Shown here one piece after another: positions 1 to 6,421 of a stretch of DNA of 17,680 bases (position 1 is its first letter; each line of letters starts with the position of its first letter). The notes beneath the pieces are model-generated. The model did not search any database. It saw only the letters and a list, made by a program, of their open reading frames with translations, and was not told the DNA's origin. Position numbers and translations under genes: made by a program. This DNA comes from an uncultured bacterium (lineage in GTDB: Bacteria; Desulfobacterota; Desulfobulbia; Desulfobulbales; Desulfobulbaceae), in assembly GCA_903842475.1 (NCBI GenBank), contig CAIMMA010000455.1:1-17680 (forward strand), given 5' to 3'.

Positions 1-316
1 CGCGCAACATCTCGAAAACGGCTTGGGTGGCCTCCTTTTTTGCTTCCTGATCGCCCTGGCGCACTTTTTCCAGTCCGGCGACAATAGACCGATCCAGGGC
101 CAGCAAGGCCACCGTGTCTTGTTCGGCATGCACCAGATTTTTTACCAGCCGGGCGAGGTCGCCCGCCATGGTCTGGGCCTTTTCCTGGGACAGGGTCATC
201 AGCGCATCCGATGATTTGGTCACCGAAAAATAGCCGACAATGAGCAGTGGCAGCAGGACGGATAACAGGCCGGATGTCAGCAGTTTGGATTGAATGGATC
301 GGATAGTGAACGTCAT
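1..316 (-). CDS. Membrane sensor, N-terminal part (chemoreceptor- or histidine-kinase-like), runs off the window
   Basis: Only the first 105 codons are present; the gene continues past base 1. The protein begins MTFTIRSIQSKLL. One hydrophobic helix spans about residues 12-32, followed by a polar, mostly helical stretch rich in Q, E, K and A that would lie outside the membrane. This is the usual N-terminal layout of methyl-accepting chemotaxis proteins and of Cache-type histidine kinases; the signalling domain that would decide between them is not in the window. The start is supported by the sequence TAAGGAG, seven bases before the ATG. A sigma-54 promoter lies about 65 bases upstream, and the upstream neighbour on the same strand encodes a sigma-54 activator. 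Expression is therefore probably enhancer-dependent. If the protein is a kinase it could be the partner of that regulator. Reading frame: confident. Class of sensor: inferred. Confidence 0.72.
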   Translation of the reverse strand, partial: MTFTIRSIQSKLLTSGLLSVLLPLLIVGYFSVTKSSDALMTLSQEKAQTMAGDLARLVKNLVHAEQDTVALLALDRSIVAGLEKVRQGDQEAKKEATQAVFEMLR

Positions 317-379
317 ACAGGATCTCCTTAAGAATAGGGCAGGTTGGAATCAGCGTCCAATAGATGATGTCCCCAGGGT

Positions 380-395
380 AGCCAGAATCGTGCCA
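380..395 (-). promoter_or_regulatory. Sigma-54 (RpoN) promoter for the membrane sensor gene
   Basis: On the minus strand the bases read TGGCACGATTCTGGCT. This has the invariant GG and GC separated by exactly ten bases and a perfect TGGCACG -24 block; the -12 block is TGGC instead of TTGC. Transcription would start near base 369, leaving about 53 bases of leader before the sensor ATG at 316. An NtrC-family activator is encoded just upstream and palindromic sites lie behind the promoter. Confidence 0.7.
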
Positions 396-477
396 GGAAG
401 GATTGGTAAAATTTTCCCATTAAAAACAGATGGTTTAACGAAGGTCGGTCGGCGGGGTGTTTGCAGGATCAGGTGAT

Positions 478-496
478 TGTCCTGAAAAACAGGACA
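478..496. promoter_or_regulatory. Candidate enhancer (upstream activating) site 1
   Basis: A perfect palindrome, TGTCCTG-AAAAA-CAGGACA, centred at base 487, about 92-100 bp upstream of the sigma-54 -24/-12 elements. This is the usual distance for NtrC-type binding sites. It could alternatively fold as a terminator hairpin for the regulator gene that ends at 519, but no T-run follows on the minus strand, so a protein-binding site is preferred. Confidence 0.5.
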
Positions 497-511
497 GGGG
501 CCGGGGCGAAC

Positions 512-530
512 CGTCCAGTTATTCAGGACA
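512..530. promoter_or_regulatory. Candidate enhancer site 2, overlapping the end of the regulator gene
   Basis: CGTCCAG-TTATT-CAGGACA is a second, imperfect copy of the palindrome at 478-496. It has the same 7-5-7 layout, one perfect half, and a second half that matches at five of seven bases. Its centre is 34 bp from site 1, close to three helical turns. It overlaps the stop codon of the regulator gene at 519-521. The phased pair is what makes an enhancer more likely than a chance palindrome. Confidence 0.42.
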
Positions 531-1958
531 GAGATCGGCGCTCCCGGTCAGGGCGTGGTGTTTGAGCAGGTCATAGAGACGGGAACGGCTGACTCCGGAA
601 ATGGTGCAGGCCTTGGCTATGTCGCCGCCGCTTGTCCGCATCAGTTGCTGCAGGTAATGCTTTTCGATATCATTGGTGAGTATGCGGCGATATTCTTTCA
701 AGGGCGGCAAGGTTTCGGGCCATTGGCCCCGGTCCGCCAGGGGAGGGGAAATACCGGCAAGAGGCGGCGTATGTTTCTGCGCAACCATGGTGCGGATCCG
801 GCAGAGGCGGATTTCCGGGGGCAGATGAATGGGATAGAGGACCGGGTCTCCGGGGTCGGCGAGGATGGCTTGCTCCAAGGTGTTTTTCAACTCACGCACA
901 TTGCCCGGCCAGGGGTAGGCGGCCAGGGTTTCCAGGGTTTCGGGCACCACCCCTTTGATGGGCAACCGATGCTGGCGGCAGATCGAAAAGACAAAGCTCA
1001 TGGTCAGTTTTTCAATATCCTGCTCCCGCTCGCGGAGCGGGGGCAGATGGATGCTGAAGGTGTTGAGTCGATAATACAGATCGCTGCGGAACTGGTCGTG
1101 CCGCACCCGTTCCGCCAGATCCCGGTTGGTGGCGGCCACCAGCCTGAAATTACTTTGCTGCTCGCGGTCTTTGCCCACCGGTCGAAACGCCCGTTCCTGG
1201 AGGACACGGAGAAAACTTTTTTGGGTATCCAGGGGCAACTCCCCGGCCTCGTCGAGAAACAGGGTGCCGCCGTCGGCCTGTTCGATCAATCCTTTCTGGT
1301 CGCAGCCCGCTCCGGTGAACGCCCCTTTGACATGCCCAAAGAGCAGACTTTCCACCAGTTGTTCGGGCAGGCTGGCGCAATCCACCACCACAAAGGGACC
1401 CTCTGCCCGCGGACTGTTGGCGTGGATCGCCCGGGCAAACAATTCCTTGCCGGTGCCGGTCTCGCCGGTGATCAGCACACCGGTATCGGTCCCGGCGCAA
1501 TGGGCAATCTGATCCAGGCAGGCGCTGATCGCCTTGCTTTTGCCGACGATCTCGTCGCGTTTGAGATTGATATGCGAGGAGCGCAGTAATTTTTTATCGT
1601 GGTATTCCAGCGCCCTGCGAATATGGAGAATGATCTCCTGCCGGGAAAGCGGTTTTTGCAGGTAATCCCAGGCCCCGTTCTTGATGGCCAGTTCCGCGCC
1701 ATCGGCATCGCCCATGCCGGTGATGATGATTACTTCCGGAGCCGAGGGGAGTCGTTGGATATACGGTAAAAAATCCAGACCGTTGCCGTCGGGCAGGCGG
1801 ACATCTAAAAAAACCAGATCAACAGCTCCCCGGTTCAGCAGCAGTTTGCCGGCTTCAATGCTGTCGGCGACCTCGGCCTCATGGCCCAACAGGGAGCAGT
1901 GCTCAGCCAGCAGAACCCGAAAGATGGGGTCGTCGTCGATGATTACCACCTTTGCCAT
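519..1958 (-). CDS. Sigma-54-dependent response regulator, NtrC family
   Basis: A 479-residue protein with the full NtrC layout. The receiver domain (about 1-120) has acidic residues D8-D9, phospho-acceptor D52, T80 and K102. The AAA+ ATPase has Walker A GETGTGKE (165-172), the sigma-54-contacting GAFTGA loop (212-217), Walker B with D236-E237, and a WPGNVREL arginine-finger/sensor-2 region. A C-terminal Fis-type helix-turn-helix includes GVSRSRLYDLL. All catalytic and contact motifs are intact, so it should be an active, phosphorylation-controlled activator. I chose the ATG at 1958 (MAKVVIIDDDP), where receiver domains normally begin, with AAGGGGGG upstream. A longer frame opens at a GTG at 2024 that overlaps the TGA of the PilZ gene, so translational coupling from there is possible. 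The likely target is the sensor gene next door, through the 478-530 palindromes; this is inference. Confidence 0.93.
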   Translation of the reverse strand: MAKVVIIDDDPIFRVLLAEHCSLLGHEAEVADSIEAGKLLLNRGAVDLVFLDVRLPDGNGLDFLPYIQRLPSAPEVIIITGMGDADGAELAIKNGAWDYLQKPLSRQEIILHIRRALEYHDKKLLRSSHINLKRDEIVGKSKAISACLDQIAHCAGTDTGVLITGETGTGKELFARAIHANSPRAEGPFVVVDCASLPEQLVESLLFGHVKGAFTGAGCDQKGLIEQADGGTLFLDEAGELPLDTQKSFLRVLQERAFRPVGKDREQQSNFRLVAATNRDLAERVRHDQFRSDLYYRLNTFSIHLPPLREREQDIEKLTMSFVFSICRQHRLPIKGVVPETLETLAAYPWPGNVRELKNTLEQAILADPGDPVLYPIHLPPEIRLCRIRTMVAQKHTPPLAGISPPLADRGQWPETLPPLKEYRRILTNDIEKHYLQQLMRTSGGDIAKACTISGVSRSRLYDLLKHHALTGSADLCPE

Positions 1959-2020
1959 GCGCGCTTGCCCCCCCTTGGGGCAGGGGTTTTTATGATCAGC
2001 AGGGGCAGGGAACTGCAAGG

Positions 2021-2728
2021 TCACCGAAGATCTCGCTGCATCTCAAAGGCCAGGCATTGATAAAGTTGGGCTTTCTGGGCATCGTCCAGTTCAAGGAAAC
2101 GAACGGCAAACAGGTCGTCCTCGACGCGAACTGTTTGGGCCGTTAAGGTAAAAGAAGAAATGGTTTCGGGGTTCTGATGCAAGGGGAGCGTCAGGGTCAC
2201 TTCCCCGTCCATGGGCGGGCTGAGCGTCGGCTCCTGGATGGCGCAGCCGCTGATGGAAATATCGTTCAGCAGCCCTTTTCCTTGTTCCTGGGCAAAGGTG
2301 TACTCCACCTCATGTCGGTTCAGGTGGAAACGAAGCCCCTGTCGCCGGGTAGCTTGATCGAGTTTTTCTTCCGCCTCTGCCAGGGAGGCCACATAAATCG
2401 GTTTGTAGCTATGGAATCGGGAGGTGAATCCCAGGAGCTGCTTGAAAACCAGGCTGGTCTCGCCGATGATCCGGACCACCGCTCCCGGTTCCTTGGTTGT
2501 CAGATAGGCCATGATTTTCCGCAGGGTGGGGACGCCGTTCAAGTGGCCGAAGGTGCATTGGCTCAGATCGGTCACCACATCGAACCCGGGCTTAAGATCG
2601 GCCACGCAGAAGCGGACGTCGGTGTAGATTTTTTCGAGTTCTTTCTTGGTGATATTGCAGGCGATGGTAATGGAAAGCCTGTTTTTTTTGATATCAGCGG
2701 TAACGGTCGATCCCTTTTTGCTCGCCAT
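2021..2728 (-). CDS. PilZ-domain protein with an N-terminal STAS-like domain
   Basis: A 235-residue soluble protein. The C-terminal half carries both halves of the c-di-GMP-binding PilZ signature: RxxxR at 129-133 (R-QGL-R) and DxSxxG at 156-161 (DISISG). It should therefore bind cyclic di-GMP. The N-terminal part (about 10-115) includes a FDVVTDLSQ stretch resembling SpoIIAA/STAS-like domains; that assignment is tentative. The TGA overlaps a GTG that opens the frame of the following NtrC-type regulator, so the two are very probably co-transcribed and perhaps translationally coupled. This suggests that c-di-GMP status and the sigma-54 circuit are linked, possibly in motility or surface behaviour. 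The ribosome-binding site before the ATG is weak. Confidence 0.85.
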   Translation of the reverse strand: MASKKGSTVTADIKKNRLSITIACNITKKELEKIYTDVRFCVADLKPGFDVVTDLSQCTFGHLNGVPTLRKIMAYLTTKEPGAVVRIIGETSLVFKQLLGFTSRFHSYKPIYVASLAEAEEKLDQATRRQGLRFHLNRHEVEYTFAQEQGKGLLNDISISGCAIQEPTLSPPMDGEVTLTLPLHQNPETISSFTLTAQTVRVEDDLFAVRFLELDDAQKAQLYQCLAFEMQRDLR

Positions 2729-2880
2729 GGCTACAATCCGAAGTGTTGCGAAAAAAATGTTTGGCTGTGATGGGATACCGGATTTGATAAGGTAATTGTC
2801 GGAAAGTTAAGTGGCTCCATGGCATCCATAATCACAGTTTGCCATGGACGATTTGAATTGCAAAGGTAAATCGGCAGGAA

Positions 2881-2904
2881 GATGCCCGCCGGGTTGCCGG
2901 CATC
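2881..2904. other. Hairpin in the 196-bp gap below the lipoprotein gene
   Basis: GATGCC and GGCATC arms with an additional inner CCGG pairing fold into a compact GC-rich hairpin 20 bases past the stop of the lipoprotein gene (minus-strand direction). The tail is not T-rich, so it is at best a weak terminator. No convincing promoter was found in 2729-2924. Confidence 0.25.
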
Positions 2905-2924
2905 GTATCCCGGGCTGCAACGGC

Positions 2925-3407
2925 TCAGTCGTTCTCTCGGGGCTCTCCGCAGCGTCTCCCGGTAAGGGAGGTGGGCTGATACACCTCCAGCACGCCGGGT
3001 TCGGGCATGCGAATGATGTTGCGGATGTCGGGCGAATACCAGATGCCCGCCTGTTGCCCGTCGGGGGTGAGGATGACGCCGCCGTAATACGGACAGTGCC
3101 GCCTGAAGTTGTCGGTGCGGTACCAGTTCAGCCAACCATTGAGCATCTCGGCGGAAACGTCGGCCTGCGCCCAGACCCGGGTGCGGAGGGTGAACCGATT
3201 GTCGATGGCAATCACCGAATCGGGTGCGGTAAAAGATCCCAGGTAATAATACGTGTGTGCCGGAAGCAAGGTGCCGGCTTCAAATGATTCTTGAACCCTG
3301 GTGTCCGTCTCCCATCTCCCGGTGGGAACCTGGGCGGTGCAGCCGGAAAGCAGTATGAGACTACTGAGGATTACGAGCTGTGCGGTGTGCGGATTGAGTC
3401 GTTGCAT
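2925..3407 (-). CDS. Small outer-membrane or periplasmic lipoprotein, unknown function
   Basis: A 160-residue protein starting MQRLNPHTAQLV. A hydrophobic stretch ends in the lipobox LLSGC, placing the lipidated cysteine at residue 23, so it is a type II-processed lipoprotein. The mature part is rich in W and Y (for example TYYYLGSF and NWYRTDNFRRHCPYYGG) and has two further cysteines. No known family is recognised. The frame extends upstream to a start at 3461, but the start at 3407 places the signal peptide correctly, has GAGG upstream, and lies below a plausible promoter (3461-3489). It is divergent from the DUF6172 gene and upstream of the PilZ gene on the same strand, with a 196-bp gap, so co-transcription is uncertain. 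Confidence 0.78.
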   Translation of the reverse strand: MQRLNPHTAQLVILSSLILLSGCTAQVPTGRWETDTRVQESFEAGTLLPAHTYYYLGSFTAPDSVIAIDNRFTLRTRVWAQADVSAEMLNGWLNWYRTDNFRRHCPYYGGVILTPDGQQAGIWYSPDIRNIIRMPEPGVLEVYQPTSLTGRRCGEPREND

Positions 3408-3460
3408 CCTGTTTGCCTCGCTGCTGTTAAGGTGGTTGGCGATGCCTCTATGCTGTTGCA

Positions 3461-3489
3461 AAGATGGTCGTGTTGGTTGCGCTTGTCAA
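3461..3489 (-). promoter_or_regulatory. Sigma-70-type promoter for the lipoprotein gene
   Basis: On the minus strand a perfect TTGACA (3484-3489) is followed after 17 bases by CATCTT (3461-3466), a weak -10. Transcription would start near 3453, leaving about 45 bases before the chosen ATG at 3407. Confidence 0.4.
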
Positions 3490-3535
3490 GGCTGTCGCTG
3501 TGCCCTCATGCCGATCTTGGCAAGGGACTCCTTGT

Positions 3536-3565
3536 TTGTACGGCAATTTGTCGTACATGTAGTAT
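3536..3565 (+). promoter_or_regulatory. Promoter with an operator-like palindrome before DUF6172
   Basis: TTGTAC (3536-3541) and TAGTAT (3560-3565) are separated by 18 bases. Within them lies the inverted repeat TGTACG-N9-CGTACA (3537-3542 and 3552-3557), overlapping the -35 and spacer. A dimeric repressor bound there would block the promoter. The gene starts about 75 bases downstream. Confidence 0.35.
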
Positions 3566-3641
3566 GATGGCAGGGGCTGGAGAAATTGTTGTACCGAGAA
3601 CCCCATCACCCAGCTTTACACCACTTTTTATAAGGATACCC

Positions 3642-3941
3642 ATGAGAAAAACATTTCAGCTGACCCATCCGAAGATTAAACTCCCCAGGCTTGTCGAAGC
3701 GATAAAATACGAGGTCAAAAAGTACATCAAAAGAGAACGCAATAAAAAACTGCCGGAAGAGGTCGACTTCTGGGATTTCGACTGCAAATATGGACCCACC
3801 GCCGAAGAGGCCAAGGAGATTCATTTGTCGGAAATCAATAAATGCATCGATAACGCCGAAGCCCAGCAACTTGCGTCCTTTTATCTGGAAATCCTGGTCA
3901 AGCCCGGTCACAGGATGAAAAAGACCAAGCCCAATGAATAA
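3642..3941 (+). CDS. DUF6172 family protein
   Basis: A 99-residue, highly charged, soluble protein beginning MRKTFQLTHPKIKLPRLVEA. It contains a lysine-rich helix (KYEVKKYIKRERNKK), a VDFWDFDC block, a central HLSEINKCIDNA segment and a near-C-terminal ILVKPGHR. The spacing and wording of these blocks match what I remember of the DUF6172 family of about 100 residues, whose function is unknown; I cannot run the profile here. The start is fixed by TAAGGA, five bases before the ATG. The upstream reading frame back to 3291 is open but has no coding character. It lies 63 bp before rsgA on the same strand and could share its transcript. The basic helix would suit nucleic-acid or ribosome binding, but that is speculation. 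Confidence 0.8.
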   Translation: MRKTFQLTHPKIKLPRLVEAIKYEVKKYIKRERNKKLPEEVDFWDFDCKYGPTAEEAKEIHLSEINKCIDNAEAQQLASFYLEILVKPGHRMKKTKPNE

Positions 3942-4004
3942 GTGCCGCGATCTCTTGCAAGGGTGCGGTGCTGAAATTCGGGCCGGAAAACAAGCACTGC
4001 GCCC

Positions 4005-5024
4005 ATGCAATTGACTGAACTTGGCATGGATGCCTGGTTCCATGACCATGCCCGGATCTGCTGTGAACCCGGGCAACGTATGGCCCGGGTAACGGCGGTG
4101 GACCGCGGCCAGTGCGTCGTGCGCAATGCGCTGGGGGAAGTGCCCGCCAAGGCAACCGGGAACTTCATGCGCGGTGTGGACTCGGCCCTGGACATGCCGT
4201 GCGTCGGCGATTGGGTGTGCGTGGAATACCACGATGCCGAACAGTTCGCGAGCATCCACGCGGTGCTGCCGCGGAAATCGTTTCTGCGCAGAAAATCGGT
4301 GGGGAAGAATCCCAATTCCCAGATGATCGCTGCCAATCTTGATGCGGTCTTGATTGTCCAATCCTGTCACTACGATTTTAATGTGGGCCGGCTGGAACGG
4401 TATCTGTTGATGGCCGGCGATGGGCAGGTCGAACCAGTGCTGGTGTTGACCAAAACAGATCTGGTGAGTGGCGAGGCCTTGGCGCAATTGATGGCAACCA
4501 TCCGCGATTCGGGGATAACCGCTCCGATTCTTGCGGTCAGTAATGTCAGCGGGTCTGGTTTGGACCAGGTCAGGGCGGTGATGCAGGCCGGGAAGACCTA
4601 CTGCCTGGTGGGTTCCTCGGGGGTGGGCAAAAGTACGCTCATCAATCAGCTCACCGGCCATGCCACCGTGAAAACCGGCGTGGTCAGCAAATCCGGAGAA
4701 GGACGGCACACGACGGTTCGCCGGCATCTGATTGCCCTGGAGCAGGGCGCAATGCTGATTGATACACCGGGAATGCGCGAGGTCGGCGTATTGATGGCCT
4801 GTGAGGAGTTGGATGATTCCTTCGAGGTTGTCTTGCAACTTGCCCCCGGGTGCCGTTTCACCGATTGCGGCCACACCAATGAGCCTGGATGCGCCGTTTT
4901 GGAGGCGGTGGCCAACGGCACCCTGCCACAGGAGCGCTATCACCAGTATATCAAACTCAAGGCGGAATCAGCGTTGCAGGAAAGCGCGGCTCCGGACCGG
5001 CGGACCGGCGGCAGGAGATTCTGA
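4005..5024 (+). CDS. rsgA: Ribosome small subunit biogenesis GTPase RsgA
   Basis: A 339-residue circularly permuted GTPase that checks late maturation of the 30S subunit. An OB-fold occupies about residues 25-100. The GTPase motifs come in the permuted order: G4 TKTD (149-152), then G1 GSSGVGKST (203-211), the G2 region GEGRHTT, then G3 DTPGM (253-257). A C-terminal zinc finger follows with C283, C288, H290 and C296. All key residues are present and the length is normal for the family. The start MQLTELGMDAWF matches family N-termini, although the ribosome-binding site is poor. The last residues (TGGRRF) form a basic tail. It sits downstream of DUF6172 and upstream of an SRPBCC gene. Confidence 0.96.
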   Translation: MQLTELGMDAWFHDHARICCEPGQRMARVTAVDRGQCVVRNALGEVPAKATGNFMRGVDSALDMPCVGDWVCVEYHDAEQFASIHAVLPRKSFLRRKSVGKNPNSQMIAANLDAVLIVQSCHYDFNVGRLERYLLMAGDGQVEPVLVLTKTDLVSGEALAQLMATIRDSGITAPILAVSNVSGSGLDQVRAVMQAGKTYCLVGSSGVGKSTLINQLTGHATVKTGVVSKSGEGRHTTVRRHLIALEQGAMLIDTPGMREVGVLMACEELDDSFEVVLQLAPGCRFTDCGHTNEPGCAVLEAVANGTLPQERYHQYIKLKAESALQESAAPDRRTGGRRF

Positions 5025-5080
5025 ACGTTTCGACAGCATGGGGGCTCCCCAATCAATAATCTCAACGGCAGGCAATAACC

Positions 5081-5545
5081 ATGGGGGGCCGACCAACACC
5101 GCTTCGGATGATCGACGCAACCACGGTCCCCTTTGCCCCCTCCGAGGTGTGGCCGGTGCTGGCCGATATTGCCGGATATTCCCAATGGTGGCCGTGGTCA
5201 TTGTTCGTTCGCCTACGCCATGCGGAACCCGGGCTGATCGGCACGGAATTTACCATCCGTCCCTATGGCTGGAGATCGTTCCGTTGTCGGGTGGTATCCT
5301 TTGAGGAGCCCAGGCGCATTTGTTTGCAATACGATGGTTGCTACCTCGGTGGGGTGGCCGAATGGCGGCTCGAACCCGTTTGCCAGGGAACGAAGGTTAT
5401 CTATGATCTGGATGCGGAGGTGCACGACCTGCTGGTTACGCTGTTCGGGACGGTGATCAGTCTGGAAAGCATCCATGCCTGTTCCATGCGCGGCATTTTT
5501 CGTAATCTCCGGCAGTCGTTGATGCAAAGGTCGTTGGTAACTTGA
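5081..5545 (+). CDS. SRPBCC-fold (START-like/polyketide cyclase) protein
   Basis: A 154-residue protein (145 if it starts at the ATG at 5108). The pattern TTVPFAPSEVWPVLADIAGYSQWWPW is typical of SRPBCC ligand-binding proteins: an N-terminal strand, a helix with VWxVLADI, then YxxWWP. It continues with strands such as FTIRPYGWRSFRCRVV and GVAEWRLEP and a long C-terminal helix. The ligand is unknown. It follows rsgA by 56 bases and precedes a transglutaminase-like gene by 25 bases, so a short operon is likely. The start is uncertain; neither candidate has a strong Shine-Dalgarno. Confidence 0.82.
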   Translation: MGGRPTPLRMIDATTVPFAPSEVWPVLADIAGYSQWWPWSLFVRLRHAEPGLIGTEFTIRPYGWRSFRCRVVSFEEPRRICLQYDGCYLGGVAEWRLEPVCQGTKVIYDLDAEVHDLLVTLFGTVISLESIHACSMRGIFRNLRQSLMQRSLVT

Positions 5546-5570
5546 CACCTACCCACTCTTGAAGGGGCAC

Positions 5571-6170
5571 ATGGAACACTATCTCGAACGCAGTGCATAC
5601 ATCGACTGGAAGCATCCTTTGCTGGTTGCTAAAGCAAGTGAACTGGCAGCTGGCAGCCATGCAGATGAAACCGTGGCTCAGCGCTGCTACCAATTTGTCA
5701 GGGATACCATCTCGCATAGTTGGGATGCCAAGCAAGGCCCCGTTACCAGTAAAGCCTCAGAGGTATTCATTCATGGCACTGGCTTCTGCTATTCGAAAAG
5801 CCATTTGCTCGCTGCCCTTCTACGAGCCAACGCCATTCCCGCCGGGATTTGTTATCAAAGGCTGTCGGTTGGCACCGGTGGTCCTCCATACAGCCTTCAT
5901 GCACTGAATGCGGTCTATCTGAAACAGCATGGCTGGTATCGTATTGACGCCCGAGGTAACAAGCCAGGCGTGACTGCGGCATTCAATCCCCCAAAAGAAA
6001 ACTTGGCTTTCTCGATTATTGAGGCATCCGAAAGAGATTTACCGGAAATTTGGGCTGAACCGCTGCCAATTATTGTCAGGGCGTTAACCCAAAATGAAAC
6101 TATCGAGCAGGTTTATGCGAATCTACCTGATATAGAGATATTAAGGTGTGCGTCACTCACTGGACATTGA
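5571..6170 (+). CDS. Transglutaminase-like (papain-fold) protein
   Basis: A 199-residue soluble protein with the Cys-His-Asp triad of the transglutaminase-like superfamily: C73 in GTGFCYSKSHLLAALLRA, H110 in SLHALNAVYL, and D126 in WYRIDARGNK. An N-terminal helical segment (AQRCYQFVRDTISHSW) is also typical. Members of this group are often proteases or amide hydrolases rather than cross-linkers; the substrate is unknown. There is no signal peptide, so it is cytoplasmic. The ATG at 5571 is preceded by GAAGGGG; a TTG at 5559 in the same frame is less likely. The gene looks more AT-rich than its neighbours, which hints at a different origin. It is close behind the SRPBCC gene. Confidence 0.88.
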   Translation: MEHYLERSAYIDWKHPLLVAKASELAAGSHADETVAQRCYQFVRDTISHSWDAKQGPVTSKASEVFIHGTGFCYSKSHLLAALLRANAIPAGICYQRLSVGTGGPPYSLHALNAVYLKQHGWYRIDARGNKPGVTAAFNPPKENLAFSIIEASERDLPEIWAEPLPIIVRALTQNETIEQVYANLPDIEILRCASLTGH

Positions 6171-6421
6171 GGAAAACACTTCGGTGTCAGCCCGCAAGCA
6201 CCAACGGAATCTTAATGTTTTAGCTTAAAGGGCCGGTCAGACCAAGTTCGGCTATCCATGCCCCGCTTACTATCAACACGTTCGGACAAAAAACAGCGTG
6301 CCAGGAGCCTCGGCGAAGTCGGTGGCGAGCAGCAGGGAACGCATGCACTAAGATAGCCCGCAGGCCAACGCTGAGGACGTACCATCTGGCGGGGAACCTC
6401 TTGAAAAGGTGAGCAGAACCC
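6171..6421. other. Intergenic stretch without a recognised gene
   Basis: There are 251 bases between the transglutaminase-like and family-4 hydrolase genes. A small UUCG-tetraloop hairpin (ACAC-TTCG-GTGT, about 6177-6188) follows the transglutaminase stop, without a T-run. The AGCCCGCA block occurs twice. A 67-codon minus-strand frame crosses the tract but has no ribosome-binding site or protein-like features. The tract ends with AAGGTGAG, the ribosome-binding site of the next gene. It may be a decayed gene or element; I do not recognise it. Confidence 0.3.

Noticed and set aside
478..496. Terminator for the NtrC-type regulator
   Set aside because: The stem is only seven pairs and no T-run follows on the minus strand; a second phased copy and the sigma-54 promoter favour an enhancer site.
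555..1589. Long plus-strand open frame of 344 codons
   Set aside because: It is antisense to the NtrC-type regulator, whose motifs are complete. Its translation has no recognisable domain; it results from GC-rich codon use.
3606..4943. Minus-strand open frame of 445 codons opposite rsgA and DUF6172
   Set aside because: It overlaps two recognisable plus-strand genes and shows no domain or ribosome-binding site.
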